From an uncultured Eubacterium sp. (lineage in GTDB: Bacteria > Bacillota > Clostridia > Lachnospirales > Lachnospiraceae), in contig CAJTRZ010000002.1 of the NCBI GenBank assembly GCA_910578975.1, forward strand, positions 124,001 through 188,000: a stretch of 64,000 bases of DNA, read 5' to 3'. The position numbers and the translations under genes are program-made. The notes beneath the pieces were generated by a model that was not told the DNA's origin, made no database searches, and worked only from the letters and a program-made list of their open reading frames with translations. Shown piece by piece: positions 53,431 to 62,620 of the stretch. The first letter of the stretch is position 1, and every line of letters begins with the position of its first letter.

Positions 53431-54645
53431 TTATTTTTCTCCTATTTTTTCTTTATAAAACTCGTATGCTTCCTTTGTAAAGCTGTCAATGAGTTGATTT
53501 TTATTCTGTAAATAATTTAATGTATCTTTCAAAATATGATAGGTCAATAAATCCAGATCTTTCATTGCGATTTGACGTAAGTAAGAAAGGTTTGGCTGAA
53601 CAGACCGGCTGGGTTCAATATAATCTGCACAAAATATAATTTGTTCTAATTTTGTCATATCAGGTCTGCCTGTTGTATGCCATTTTACAGCATTTAATAC
53701 CTGTCTATCTTCAATATAATATTTTTTTCCAGCGATATATGCCCCAACCTTTCCATGAAGTAGATATGGAGCGTTTTTCTCATATTTTGAAATCATAATA
53801 TTGTTTTTCACGCAAGTTTCTATTAACTGTTCATTCGAAAAGTGTTTTGCACAATCATGCAATAAACCTGCAAGATAAGCCTGATTCGGGTTTATATCAA
53901 ATGCTTCTGCCATATCTTTTGCAGTTCTAGCCACACCTAATGTATGCACATAACGTGTTTCTTTCAAAACTCTTTGCAAATCATTTTTTATTTCTGCGAC
54001 AGACCATGCCATATTTACATCTTCATTCATATACAACTTATATCTATGGATATATTCATAAACCGCCACTGGCAATAAATCTTTACATTCATTCAATGGA
54101 TGATTTCGAATAAAACTTGAAGATATCCCAGACACATTTGTATCTAAAACAACAAGCCTTCTCTGATAGTCTGAAGTTTCCTCTGTATTTAAGTGATATT
54201 TTATTGTTAAATTTTTAACTGTTTTTTCAAAACTATCAAGTGTTAGATCATTTCTACGAATAACAACAAGTGTTGCTTTTTCTAAAATAATCTCCGGATG
54301 ATACCAGTTGTCAAAACTGGAAACAGAATCTCCTCCGATAATAAAATATAATTCATCTTCCGGATACTGCTCTTTCCATGCTGTCAATGTGTCTGCTGTA
54401 TAACTGAGCTTATTTTTAATCTCAAAATCACAATATTCTATATTATCAAGTTCCTCAACAGCCAGTTTTATCATATGAATCCTATGACATTCACTAGTGA
54501 TTTTCGCAGAATTTTTATGAGGCGGACAAAAGGATGGCATCAGATATACTTTGTCTAATTTTAAACCTTTTAAAACTTCTTTTGCCATATCAATATGTGT
54601 ATTGTGTACCGGGTCAAATGTACCGCCTAATAGTCCTATTTTCAT
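53431..54645 (-). CDS. nadD: Fused nicotinate-nucleotide adenylyltransferase / YqeK HD hydrolase
   Basis: 404 residues. The N-terminal half (about 1-200) is NadD, which makes deamido-NAD from NaMN: GLLGGTFDPVHNTHIDMA contains the nucleotidyltransferase HxxH-like motif (the first His is in PVHN), and SGISSSFIRN is the ATP-binding ISSTxIR-like motif. The C-terminal half (about 210-404) is a YqeK HD domain, a family shown in other Firmicutes to split Ap4A. Its metal motif is LAGLLHDCAKHF, with HGKVGAYIAG and AVKWHTTGRPDMTKLEQIIFCADYIEP. These are separate genes in Bacillus. The ATG at 54645 is chosen over a GTG two codons earlier. Confidence 0.93.
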   Translation of the reverse strand: MKIGLLGGTFDPVHNTHIDMAKEVLKGLKLDKVYLMPSFCPPHKNSAKITSECHRIHMIKLAVEELDNIEYCDFEIKNKLSYTADTLTAWKEQYPEDELYFIIGGDSVSSFDNWYHPEIILEKATLVVIRRNDLTLDSFEKTVKNLTIKYHLNTEETSDYQRRLVVLDTNVSGISSSFIRNHPLNECKDLLPVAVYEYIHRYKLYMNEDVNMAWSVAEIKNDLQRVLKETRYVHTLGVARTAKDMAEAFDINPNQAYLAGLLHDCAKHFSNEQLIETCVKNNIMISKYEKNAPYLLHGKVGAYIAGKKYYIEDRQVLNAVKWHTTGRPDMTKLEQIIFCADYIEPSRSVQPNLSYLRQIAMKDLDLLTYHILKDTLNYLQNKNQLIDSFTKEAYEFYKEKIGEK

Positions 54646-54690
54646 GTTCACACCATCTTATATTATTTATTTTATCGTACCAGTTGCATC

Positions 54691-54984
54691 TTACGGAAGA
54701 ATAATTTTTCTGTCTTTTTCGTCTTTTGCAGGTCTGTACAACACAATCTTTCTTCCAATGACATACACTACAGATGATCTTGTTCTGTCTGCCAGTACCC
54801 CCGCAATTTCTTTTGGTTCGTAAAAGCAGTTTTTTAATACATTTAACTTAATAATCTCACGTTTCTCTAATGCTTCATCTATCGCCGCTGTAATTTCTGG
54901 TGTCACTGATGATTTTCCCACCTGAAATATCGGGTCAATTGTAGCTGAAATCTTACGCAAATATGCCCTTTGCTTACTGTTCAT
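54691..54984 (-). CDS. yhbY: RNA-binding protein YhbY (CRM domain)
   Basis: 97 residues. A small KH-like CRM-domain protein bound to pre-50S particles. It has LRKISATIDPIFQVGKSSVTPEITAAIDEALEKREIIKLNVLKN and a GADxTRSSVVYVIGR-like LADRTRSSVVYVIGRKIVLYR end, which are diagnostic. It stands between obgE and nadD, as in Bacillus (yqeI-yqeJ). ATTCATATTTC-type spacing gives no strong ribosome site; CGGAGAAATAT is the candidate. Confidence 0.95.
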   Translation of the reverse strand: MNSKQRAYLRKISATIDPIFQVGKSSVTPEITAAIDEALEKREIIKLNVLKNCFYEPKEIAGVLADRTRSSVVYVIGRKIVLYRPAKDEKDRKIILP

Positions 54985-54998
54985 ATATTTCTCCGTTT

Positions 54999-56282
54999 CT
55001 ATTTGTAATAATCAAAGTGATGGCCGTAAATCTTTACAGTGTCACCATCTTCTATACCAAGTTCCTCTAATTCATCCAGGATTCCATTATCTTTCATAAA
55101 GTTCTGGAAAAACATAAATCCTTTCTCTGAATCAAGATTCGTATATCCTAACATTCTTTCAATACGAGGACCTTCTACAGAATATACACCCTCTTCTAGC
55201 ATTTCTACAGTATAAGGTAATTCCGTAGTAATTCGATAATCATCCGGGTTATATTCCTGTTCATATACTACTGGTGCATCGCCAATGCCGTCCAATAATT
55301 CTCTTACATAATAAAGTAATTCTTTGAGTCCTTTTCCACTTACTGCAGAAATCGGATAAACTTTAATCTCTGGCTCAAATTCCTGTTTTATTTTATCTAT
55401 CACTTCGTTAGTGTCTCCATAAATTGCATCTATTTTATTCGCTGCAATTACCTGTGGTCTGTTAAGTAAGTCCGGATTATATTTTTCTAATTCATTATTA
55501 ATTGCTTTGATATCTTCAATTGGATCTCTTCCCTCAACGGAAGCCGCATCTATTATATGAATAATGACCTTTGTACGCTCAATGTGCTTTAAGAACTGAT
55601 GTCCAAGACCAACTCCCTCGGATGCACCTTCTATTAATCCTGGAATATCAGCAATAACAAATCCCTTTCCACCATTTAAATCAACAACACCAAGATTTGG
55701 ATTCAATGTAGTAAAATGATAGTTTGCAATCTTTGGATCTGCATTAGTTACTCTGGATAAAAGTGTAGATTTTCCTACATTTGGAAATCCAACCAACCCA
55801 ACATCGGCAATACTCTTTAATTCTAAGGTAACATTTAATTCCATGCTTTTTTGTCCCGGCTGTGCATAGTTTGGTGCCTGCATCGTTGCTGTGGCATAAT
55901 GCTGATTACCTTTACCGCCACGTCCGCCTTTTAAAATAACCATTCTCTGATTATCTCCGCTCATATCAGCCACAATTTTTCCAGTTTCTTCTTCCCTGAT
56001 AACAGTTCCTTCCGGAACTTTTAAAATAATATCAGCACCATTTTTTCCGGTTTTATTCTGTTTGCCACCTTCCTGTCCCGGTTCTGCTTTAAAATTGTGT
56101 TTATGTCTGAATTCGTACAAAGTATTTAATCCCTTGTCCACTTCAAAAATAACATCGCCACCTTTACCGCCATCGCCGCCATTCGGACCTCCGTTTGGCA
56201 CATATATTTCTCTTCGGAAAGAAACGTGTCCATCTCCACCTTTTCCTGATTGTATAAAAATCTTTGCAAAATCTGCAAACAT
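54999..56282 (-). CDS. obgE: GTPase Obg (ribosome assembly, stress response)
   Basis: 427 residues. It binds the 50S subunit late in assembly. The glycine-rich Obg fold (1-158) has GGPNGGDGGKGGDV and KGGRGGKGNQHYAT; the G domain has GFPNVGKSTLLS, DIPGLIEGA and NKID; a C-terminal OCT domain (about 345-420, VYSVEGPRIERMLGYTNLDSEKGF) marks the Firmicutes/ObgE-with-OCT type. It is the first gene of the minus-strand operon obgE-yhbY-nadD/yqeK-rsfS-amylase-cobW. CGGAGGAA precedes the start. Confidence 0.97.
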   Translation of the reverse strand: MFADFAKIFIQSGKGGDGHVSFRREIYVPNGGPNGGDGGKGGDVIFEVDKGLNTLYEFRHKHNFKAEPGQEGGKQNKTGKNGADIILKVPEGTVIREEETGKIVADMSGDNQRMVILKGGRGGKGNQHYATATMQAPNYAQPGQKSMELNVTLELKSIADVGLVGFPNVGKSTLLSRVTNADPKIANYHFTTLNPNLGVVDLNGGKGFVIADIPGLIEGASEGVGLGHQFLKHIERTKVIIHIIDAASVEGRDPIEDIKAINNELEKYNPDLLNRPQVIAANKIDAIYGDTNEVIDKIKQEFEPEIKVYPISAVSGKGLKELLYYVRELLDGIGDAPVVYEQEYNPDDYRITTELPYTVEMLEEGVYSVEGPRIERMLGYTNLDSEKGFMFFQNFMKDNGILDELEELGIEDGDTVKIYGHHFDYYK

Positions 56283-56307
56283 AATATTCCTCCGTCTATA
56301 AAAACAT

Positions 56308-56340
56308 TATGCGGACATTTTATTCTTCTTATCCCGCATA
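56308..56340 (-). terminator. Second weak terminator-like hairpin before obgE
   Basis: Minus-strand TATGCGG/CCGCATA stem (56340-56308) with a 19-base loop, followed by ATGTTTTTA. It lies after the main rpmA terminator and may prevent rplU transcripts from reaching obgE. Confidence 0.5.
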
Positions 56341-56343
56341 GTT

Positions 56344-56380
56344 AAAAATAGGCTTCCAGTCATTCATGACTTGAAGCCTA
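56344..56380 (-). terminator. Terminator of rplU-prp-rpmA
   Basis: On the minus strand the arms TAGGCTTCAAGTCAT and ATGACTGGAAGCCTA form 14 of 15 pairs with a two-base loop, followed by TTTTTAA. It starts 18 bases after the rpmA stop. Confidence 0.9.
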
Positions 56381-56397
56381 CTAATATCTGTGTTTAA

Positions 56398-56682
56398 TTA
56401 TTCAGCTACCGGATATACAGAAACCTGTTTTTTGTCTCTGCCTTTTCTTTCAAATCTCACGATTCCGTCTGATGTAGCAAATAATGTATCGTCACCACCA
56501 CGTCCAACATTTACGCCTGGGTGAATCTTTGTTCCACGCTGTCTGTAAAGAATATTACCAGCTTTAACAAACTGTCCGTCTGCTCTCTTAGCACCAAGTC
56601 TCTTTGATTCTGAGTCTCTACCGTTCTTTGTAGAACCCATACCTTTTTTATGAGCGAAGAACTGAAGGTTCATCTTCATCAT
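56398..56682 (-). CDS. rpmA: 50S ribosomal protein L27 with cleavable N-terminus
   Basis: 94 residues. L27 reaches toward the peptidyl-transferase centre. The N-terminus reads [21 protein letters not shown]: mature L27 should begin at AHKKG, and the LQFF before it is the Prp recognition site known from Staphylococcus. Prp itself is the upstream gene. [18 protein letters not shown] and [23 protein letters not shown] complete the family pattern. The ATG at 56682 has AGGAGG 6-7 bases upstream; two more in-frame ATGs follow closely. Confidence 0.97.
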   Translation of the reverse strand: MMKMNLQFFAHKKGMGSTKNGRDSESKRLGAKRADGQFVKAGNILYRQRGTKIHPGVNVGRGGDDTLFATSDGIVRFERKGRDKKQVSVYPVAE

Positions 56683-56684
56683 AG

Positions 56685-57008
56685 CTATACCTCCTTATAA
56701 TCTAATGATATAAAATCTTTGTATTCCTTTTCTAACTGCTCTAGTCCTAAAACTAAAGACTTCATTAATATTTCAGCTTCATTACTAATAGTATCTGTAA
56801 ATTCAAAATCAATTATTCCATCATCTTCATACTCAAATTGTGAGAACTTATCTGATGTCAACTCTTCAATAGAATTTACAAAATTAATCGCCAATACTGA
56901 AATACCTGCGCAGACAATATCTTCACCTTCATCAGCATATCCGGCATGTCCTTCCATGCGAAATCCTGTGTATGTATTATCTTTACAGTAAACTGTTATA
57001 TTCGTCAT
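56685..57008 (-). CDS. prp: Ribosomal-processing cysteine protease Prp
   Basis: 107 residues. It removes the N-terminal extension of L27 and is essential where L27 carries that extension. The catalytic pair is His21 ([16 protein letters not shown]) and Cys33 of the same block. Its position between rplU and rpmA, two bases before the latter, is the standard Firmicutes arrangement, so substrate and protease are made together. Confidence 0.95.
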   Translation of the reverse strand: MTNITVYCKDNTYTGFRMEGHAGYADEGEDIVCAGISVLAINFVNSIEELTSDKFSQFEYEDDGIIDFEFTDTISNEAEILMKSLVLGLEQLEKEYKDFISLDYKEV

Positions 57009-57022
57009 AACTCATCACCTGA

Positions 57023-57322
57023 TTAAGCATTGATTTTATCAATCTTAACTTCAGTATACTGCTGTCTATGACCATTCTTTTTATGATAACCAGTTTTTCT
57101 CTTATACTTGTAAACGATAACTTTTTTAGCCTTGCCATCACCTACTACTGTAGCTTCAACTGATGCGCCTTCAACTGTTGGGTTACCAACTTTACCATCT
57201 ACATAAAGAACCTGGTCAAAAGTAAACTTTGTATCAGCTTCAGCACCGAGCTTTTCAACTCTGATTACATCGCCTTCTGAAACTTTGTACTGTTTACCAC
57301 CTGTTGCGATTACTGCGTACAT
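57023..57322 (-). CDS. rplU: 50S ribosomal protein L21
   Basis: 99 residues. [25 protein letters not shown], then [31 protein letters not shown]: the basic KRRKxYRRxxGHRQ-like 23S-binding loop is clear. It is the first gene of rplU-prp-rpmA on the minus strand. A strong GGAGG lies 8 bases upstream of the ATG. The leader before it is structured. Confidence 0.97.
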   Translation of the reverse strand: MYAVIATGGKQYKVSEGDVIRVEKLGAEADTKFTFDQVLYVDGKVGNPTVEGASVEATVVGDGKAKKVIVYKYKRKTGYHKKNGHRQQYTEVKIDKINA

Positions 57323-57328
57323 ATGGGC

Positions 57329-57401
57329 ACCTCCTATTACTCATTACTCGCCAGTTTCGGTGATTGCTGTTGCAATGCTTATAACCACACTGAGCGGCAT
57401 A
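57329..57401 (-). promoter_or_regulatory. Structured leader of rplU (L21-leader-like)
   Basis: The transcript from about 57402 can fold as a closing stem CGC(T)CAG with CTGGCG (57396-57390 with 57354-57349), and inside it ATTGC/GCAAT and GTG/CAC stems. The position and size fit the L21 leader that autoregulates rplU in Firmicutes. The ribosome binding site GGAGG lies just after. The match was made by eye without a covariance model. Confidence 0.45.
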
Positions 57402-57408
57402 CCAAAGT

Positions 57409-57437
57409 ATAATACCACAAGTCAAATCTTATGTCAA
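57409..57437 (-). promoter_or_regulatory. Sigma-A promoter of rplU-prp-rpmA
   Basis: On the minus strand -35 TTGACA (57437-57432), a 17-base spacer, -10 TATTAT (57414-57409). A full -35 consensus, as expected for ribosomal protein genes. Confidence 0.85.
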
Positions 57438-57446
57438 CAAATATCT

Positions 57447-58622
57447 TTAATTAATCTTAACACTTTCATCATCCGAAACAGGGATTACAAGACAGGACTC
57501 CCCATTAATATTTTCCCGGCGGATTAAAGATTTTTTGTTTTCATTCACCCGTATAATAATATCTTCTGAAATGTTGGTTACTTCCTCGATTTTACGATTT
57601 AACTCTTTTATTTCCTCTTTTAAAAATGCCTTCTCATTATTATCTTTTACAACTTTTGCAGCTTTACTGGTAACTAAGTCTCCTAACAGAGGCAATTCTT
57701 CCTCTTTTAACGTAGATATGTACTCTCTGCCAATTTCTGTTGCCTTTGTTTCTCCAAGTCCTGCATACTCTAAAGCTCCGCTTACATGCTCCTCAGAAAT
57801 TTCTATTTCATCCGGCTCACTGTCAGAGAGCTGCGCCAGTTCAATATTTACAGATTCCATAATATCATTCAGTACTTCCACATCTGTAGCTTCGGCAACC
57901 ATTTCACATAAAATATTTTGTTTTTGCGTAAAAGTTTTTTTCACCTTACAACCTAGCACATCTGTAATAAACTCCTGATGCGGTTCTTTAGAATCGGCTG
58001 TATACATAAAAACAGAATGGATATCTGTACTTCTCTCATTAAATGCTGGGAAAAGAAATCCTGTTTCCGGCATCCCCACCATCCACTCTCTGTTTAGAGT
58101 TCCAATTCTCTGTTCTGATTTATTATATCCAAGCCCTGGTTTTGATAAAATCATCGGACAAACAGCACATATAATATATTCGTATACTTCCTCAGACTCA
58201 TCTAGTTTCATATTGTCAGATGTCTTTGTCAAAACATCATACCTGTCATGAAATAATAAAATTAAATAATTTCCCATAGAATCATACTTTTCAATAATCA
58301 TATCATAAAAAGCATTCAGCAGCCCTTCATCCTCCAGTCCACTTTTTTTAAGCCCCATTAAAAACTGTTGATGTCCTCCCGTTTTTTCTTCTTCCAATGG
58401 AAAATTCAATTCCAGCATATTATTTCCCAGATTTGTCGACAATATTTTCTTTGCTATTTCCAGATATTTAAAATATTCTTCATCTTCCAAATTTAAAAAA
58501 TTTTCTTTAAAATGTGTAACTTTATTTTTCTGATCGTCAATATAGCAGCCACACATTTTTGTAAAAGAACACTGATCCTTTTTTAATCTCCTTCTTAGTT
58601 CATTAATTGATTTTTTATCCAT
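57447..58622 (-). CDS. DUF4317 protein
   Basis: 391 residues. A cytoplasmic protein family common in Lachnospiraceae and related gut Firmicutes, with no known function. It begins with KKSINELRRRLKKDQCSFTKMCGCYIDDQK, the family's opening, and contains LLFHDRYDV and PGLGYNKSEQRIGTLNREWMVGMPETGFLFPAFNERSTD. A coiled-coil region (about 325-370, KEEIKELNRKIEEVTNISED) is near the C-terminus. The ATG at 58622 is chosen; a GTG four codons upstream also exists. It is read away from rplU and has no clear terminator before the rplU promoter. Confidence 0.85.
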   Translation of the reverse strand: MDKKSINELRRRLKKDQCSFTKMCGCYIDDQKNKVTHFKENFLNLEDEEYFKYLEIAKKILSTNLGNNMLELNFPLEEEKTGGHQQFLMGLKKSGLEDEGLLNAFYDMIIEKYDSMGNYLILLFHDRYDVLTKTSDNMKLDESEEVYEYIICAVCPMILSKPGLGYNKSEQRIGTLNREWMVGMPETGFLFPAFNERSTDIHSVFMYTADSKEPHQEFITDVLGCKVKKTFTQKQNILCEMVAEATDVEVLNDIMESVNIELAQLSDSEPDEIEISEEHVSGALEYAGLGETKATEIGREYISTLKEEELPLLGDLVTSKAAKVVKDNNEKAFLKEEIKELNRKIEEVTNISEDIIIRVNENKKSLIRRENINGESCLVIPVSDDESVKIN

Positions 58623-58685
58623 TTTCTGCCACACATCCTTCTGTCTGATTTATATTCCTGCTTTTTTTCTAATATTTCATATCTA

Positions 58686-59384
58686 TTATTTTTTATCATT
58701 AGTTACATCTCCACTGACACTCAAGTCAATAGTGTCGCCCAAATATTTCGGCTCCGGCTGAATAATACATTTTATAAAAGATTTCACTCTTGCCAAATAT
58801 TCCCTAAACTTCCAATATGCCATCTTTTTACTGTAAAACCGTAAATCAGACGTCACTCCTCTGGCATCGATTCCCAGCTTGTCTGCAATATACAATGCCC
58901 GGTACAAATGATATTCCTGTGTGACAATCATCACTTTTTTTGCTCCAAAAATATCTCTTGCCCGATATAATGAATCATAAGTTTCAAAGCCTGCATGATC
59001 CATAAAAATATCTTCCGAAGGTATGCCTTCATTTATGGCATAATTCTTCATTGTATTTACTTCATCATGGTTTTCCCTACCATGGTCTCCTGACATTATA
59101 ATTTTATCTGCAGCATGATTCTGATATAATTTATCTCCTATTTTTATTCTATCCTCCAGCATCCATGTAGGACTTCCATCATCTCTGATTCCTGCTCCTA
59201 AGACAATAATACAGTCTGCCTTAAAATCAGAAGCCTCTTCTAAAGATACAATTCTGCTTTTTTCCTTTATAACAATGTATAAATTTATTCCCACTACAGT
59301 CAGCGTCATAATAACAGCTGCAAATATCAGCCAAAATAAACCCCTGATTAACATATTCTTCTTATCCTTTTTATTGTTTTTCAT
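58686..59384 (-). CDS. SanA/YdcF/ElyC-family (DUF218) membrane protein
   Basis: 232 residues. One N-terminal transmembrane helix (about 13-35) with a lysine-rich cytoplasmic start. The DUF218 domain (about 50-200) has CIIVLGAGIRDDGSPTWMLEDRI, IIMSGDHGRENHDEVNTMKNYAI and VMIVTQEYHLYRALYIADKLG. SanA-type proteins affect envelope permeability and antibiotic exclusion; the reaction is unknown. It begins 12 bases after the YesN-type regulator, on the same transcript, perhaps by chance. AGAGGAAA precedes the ATG. Confidence 0.88.
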   Translation of the reverse strand: MKNNKKDKKNMLIRGLFWLIFAAVIMTLTVVGINLYIVIKEKSRIVSLEEASDFKADCIIVLGAGIRDDGSPTWMLEDRIKIGDKLYQNHAADKIIMSGDHGRENHDEVNTMKNYAINEGIPSEDIFMDHAGFETYDSLYRARDIFGAKKVMIVTQEYHLYRALYIADKLGIDARGVTSDLRFYSKKMAYWKFREYLARVKSFIKCIIQPEPKYLGDTIDLSVSGDVTNDKK

Positions 59385-59396
59385 ATGTATTTCCTC

Positions 59397-60845
59397 TTAA
59401 GCTCCAAGATTATTTCGATATTGAGATGGGGTCAGACCTGTAATACTTTTAAACGTTTTCATAAAATGCTTTTCATGGTCATATCCCACTGCCTTTGATA
59501 TTTCATTTACTTTCATATCTGTTTCTGTTAAAAGTTTCTTTGCCTCTCCAACACGTACATTTCTCAGATAATTTACAAAATTTGTACCTGTATATTGCTT
59601 AAATGTAAAAGAAAACAATGAATAATTCATAGAAATATAATTTGAAACAACTGCCATATTTAAATTTGTACCATAATTTTCTTTAATATAGTCTATTGCT
59701 TTCTGCATTTTTATACCCGTCTTGTATTCATCTATATTATCGCTCACTAATTCATCAAAACGGCTGATCCATTGATGGACAACTTCCATATATTCATCAA
59801 TATTCTGATAACTGAACATATCAAGAATTTCAAAAACTTCTTCCCTTTTATTATTCAAAGATTTTTCATATACTTTCATTGTCGTCTGAATGATAAGTTT
59901 CATTTGTTCCTGAAACTCATTCATTGGATATTTTCTTGACTTGACACCTTCCACAAAGATTTCCAACTGCTCTAAAGCTTCTTCTAATTTATTAGAACAG
60001 ATGAGATTTGCAGTCTGCATCATCAGTTTTACACCATATTCATATTCAGAATCCGGTGATATATATGTATTTGCATCCACGATTGGCTGACAGGTTTCAA
60101 ACGCAGTACGACGCATTTCTGCCGCCTCACAAAATGCCTGTTTGAGATCCATAAGATTATAATATATATTACTGATGCCAATATAATAATTTGAAAGTTT
60201 TTTTATTATTTCATCTTTATATTCCACACCACAAATAACAATATCTAACTTTTCCTGGCCTTTCACAAAATAATATTTATCCGCTGCCGTCAAATCAATA
60301 TCATCATCTTTTTTGCTAAAACAGAACACGATAAATCTTTGTAATGGTATATATTTACCTAATGAAAGGCAAATATTTTCAATTTCCCCTTTTGTAATGT
60401 TGTCATAAAAAAGCATATACTGCAACTGTTGAAAAGCAACCTTTTTATTTTGACTCTCTTTAAAATATTTGCTGTTTAATTCCTCTTCAAATTTCTCTAA
60501 TGTCTCTGTAATAATATTTCTATCCACAGGTTTCAGTATATATTCTTTCACACCATTTCGAAGCATCGCAACAGCATACTCAAAATCATCAAATCCACTA
60601 ATTGCCGCAATCAGTGGTGCATTATCTAACTTCTGGGCTTCTGCAACTAAAGTAATCCCATCAATTTTGGGCATTCGGATATCTGTAAACATAACGTCAA
60701 TCTCCGTACTTTGCAGAATCTCCAAAGCTACTTCCCCATTGTTACATTCTATAATTTCCTCTACTTCTACTCCTGAGCGCTCTATCATAGAACGAATTCC
60801 TTGTCTGATAAGTTTTTCATCTTCTACTAATAATAATTTTCTCAT
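59397..60845 (-). CDS. Response regulator with AraC-type DNA-binding domain (YesN family)
   Basis: 482 residues. The receiver domain (1-120) has Asp55 as phosphorylation site, Asp9-10 acidic pocket (LLVEDE) and Lys105 (ILKPVD). A long middle region (125-375) is of the YesN kind. Two AraC helix-turn-helix motifs close the protein (about 385-482, MNYSLFSFTFKQYTGTNFVNYLRN and GYDHEKHFMKTFKSITGLTPSQYR). The start overlaps the kinase stop by one base. It probably controls an ABC sugar transporter whose genes lie beyond the right end. Confidence 0.93.
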   Translation of the reverse strand: MRKLLLVEDEKLIRQGIRSMIERSGVEVEEIIECNNGEVALEILQSTEIDVMFTDIRMPKIDGITLVAEAQKLDNAPLIAAISGFDDFEYAVAMLRNGVKEYILKPVDRNIITETLEKFEEELNSKYFKESQNKKVAFQQLQYMLFYDNITKGEIENICLSLGKYIPLQRFIVFCFSKKDDDIDLTAADKYYFVKGQEKLDIVICGVEYKDEIIKKLSNYYIGISNIYYNLMDLKQAFCEAAEMRRTAFETCQPIVDANTYISPDSEYEYGVKLMMQTANLICSNKLEEALEQLEIFVEGVKSRKYPMNEFQEQMKLIIQTTMKVYEKSLNNKREEVFEILDMFSYQNIDEYMEVVHQWISRFDELVSDNIDEYKTGIKMQKAIDYIKENYGTNLNMAVVSNYISMNYSLFSFTFKQYTGTNFVNYLRNVRVGEAKKLLTETDMKVNEISKAVGYDHEKHFMKTFKSITGLTPSQYRNNLGA

Positions 60846-62620
60846 TATGCATTCTCCTTGTCTAATGGAATCTTTATGGATACTTTTGTAAATGCTCCTT
60901 CTTTTGAATAAATTGAAAGACCATACTCGTTTCCAAAGTACATTCTGATTCTCTGCTGAACATTATATAATGCCCGTCCATGTTCTTTACCATCCTCTAT
61001 TGCATCTGCAGTATTTATCTTTTCTCTGATAAAATTCAACTGACTTTCTGACATTCCCACTCCTACATCAGAAATCTCAATCGTTACAACATTACTTTCC
61101 ACAAATGCTTTGATATATATAGATGTATCTTCTGCTACATTTTCAATGCCATGATATACAGAATTTTCGACAATTGGCTGCAAAGACATTTTCGGTATTT
61201 TAATGCTCATAAGTTCCTCTGGAATATTCAGTGATAAATAAATTTCATAATCCTGACGCAGATTCATTAGGTCAAGATAATTCCGTATATTATTAATTTC
61301 TGTTTTTAATTCTACCATACCTGAAGTCCATTGCATACTATAACGAAACATATTTCCTAAAGATGTGATAGCGTCACTGATTTCAAAATCTCCTTTAATC
61401 TCTGCCATCATTTTAATTGTTTCTAAGACATTATACATGAAATGAGCATTAATCTGATTTTGCAATGAGCGGATTTCAGCATTTTTAGCCAAAAGCTGTT
61501 TATTCGTATTTTCTATATTTAGCTTTTCTAACGCCGATAACATATCATTAATCTGTTTTCCAAGTTCTGAAATTTCGTCATTTCCTTTCTCAGTCAACCG
61601 AACAAACTCACCATTTTTTATTTTACTAACCTCAGATGTAAGATTATTAAATCTGGCAAATGAATTATTTATTAAAATAACAATAATGACAATAAAACAT
61701 ATCATTGACACCACTACAACTACAATATATAAAAGCTGACTTTTATAATAAGACTCAACAATCTCTTTTGTACTGCTGGCATGTATGTAAACGCCTTCCA
61801 ATGAAGAACAATACATCGTAGACACCACACTGCTTTCATTATTAAATCTCATAATATCAGAATCTGAATTTGTCGTGTTTGCAAGCTTTAAAATTTCCTG
61901 TTTATTATTTATCACAGTATCTTTGTTGGCATCAGAACTATAAATACGCCCATCATTTGAAACAAAACAGCAAAAATCATTCCTCTGTTCTTTGCAGAAA
62001 TTTAAAAATAAATCATTCAAATCAGTTGACACCTCTAGTACCGCCAGTAAATTTCCATCATCATCTCTCAGATTGGAAACAATCCCTGCGAGATGCGTTG
62101 TTCCTTTATTACTGGAATACAAACTGTCATTATAATCAAAGACCCATTTATTATTTTTATAAGAGTGTGCCCAACTCATCTTTTCCAGACGCTCCATCTT
62201 ATAAAAACTTGGATGCTTTTCGGTAATATCTGTATTTACAAAAAGACGAACATTATAAATATACGGATTAATATTAATCATATAATCAATAGAACTAATT
62301 TCTGTATCATAAAAGTCTATCTTTTCAACGGTTTTTAAATCCTTGCCATTCCTGACATTTTTTATATATTCAATGATAGCCTTCTTTTGTAAAATGATTT
62401 GTTTCATCAGATAACATGTTTCCTCAACATCTTTATACTGACTAGACACATTCAACATATTTGTTTTCTCATTTGCCAAAGCAACACTTTTTGCGTTTTT
62501 TGGCATATTGAAAAACATTATGATAGTCCACATAGAAGTACATAAAATCAATACAACCACGATAATTAATATAATCTTCTTACATAATGAAATTTTACTT
62601 TTCTGTTTCTTCTCAGTCAT
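60845..62620 (-). CDS. Sensor histidine kinase (YesM family)
   Basis: 591 residues. Two transmembrane helices (about 16-38 and 297-320) frame an outside sensor of about 255 residues (double-Cache-like). A HAMP domain follows (about 320-372). The His_kinase domain has His393 in QINAHFMYNVLE (the usual form is QINPHFLYN, so Pro is Ala here). The ATPase has VENSVYHGIE and DVGVGMS. It is coupled to its regulator by a one-base overlap, and it starts on the last base of the solute-binding protein stop. Likely ligand: a sugar or a sugar-loaded binding protein. Confidence 0.93.
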   Translation of the reverse strand: MTEKKQKSKISLCKKIILIIVVVLILCTSMWTIIMFFNMPKNAKSVALANEKTNMLNVSSQYKDVEETCYLMKQIILQKKAIIEYIKNVRNGKDLKTVEKIDFYDTEISSIDYMININPYIYNVRLFVNTDITEKHPSFYKMERLEKMSWAHSYKNNKWVFDYNDSLYSSNKGTTHLAGIVSNLRDDDGNLLAVLEVSTDLNDLFLNFCKEQRNDFCCFVSNDGRIYSSDANKDTVINNKQEILKLANTTNSDSDIMRFNNESSVVSTMYCSSLEGVYIHASSTKEIVESYYKSQLLYIVVVVVSMICFIVIIVILINNSFARFNNLTSEVSKIKNGEFVRLTEKGNDEISELGKQINDMLSALEKLNIENTNKQLLAKNAEIRSLQNQINAHFMYNVLETIKMMAEIKGDFEISDAITSLGNMFRYSMQWTSGMVELKTEINNIRNYLDLMNLRQDYEIYLSLNIPEELMSIKIPKMSLQPIVENSVYHGIENVAEDTSIYIKAFVESNVVTIEISDVGVGMSESQLNFIREKINTADAIEDGKEHGRALYNVQQRIRMYFGNEYGLSIYSKEGAFTKVSIKIPLDKENA

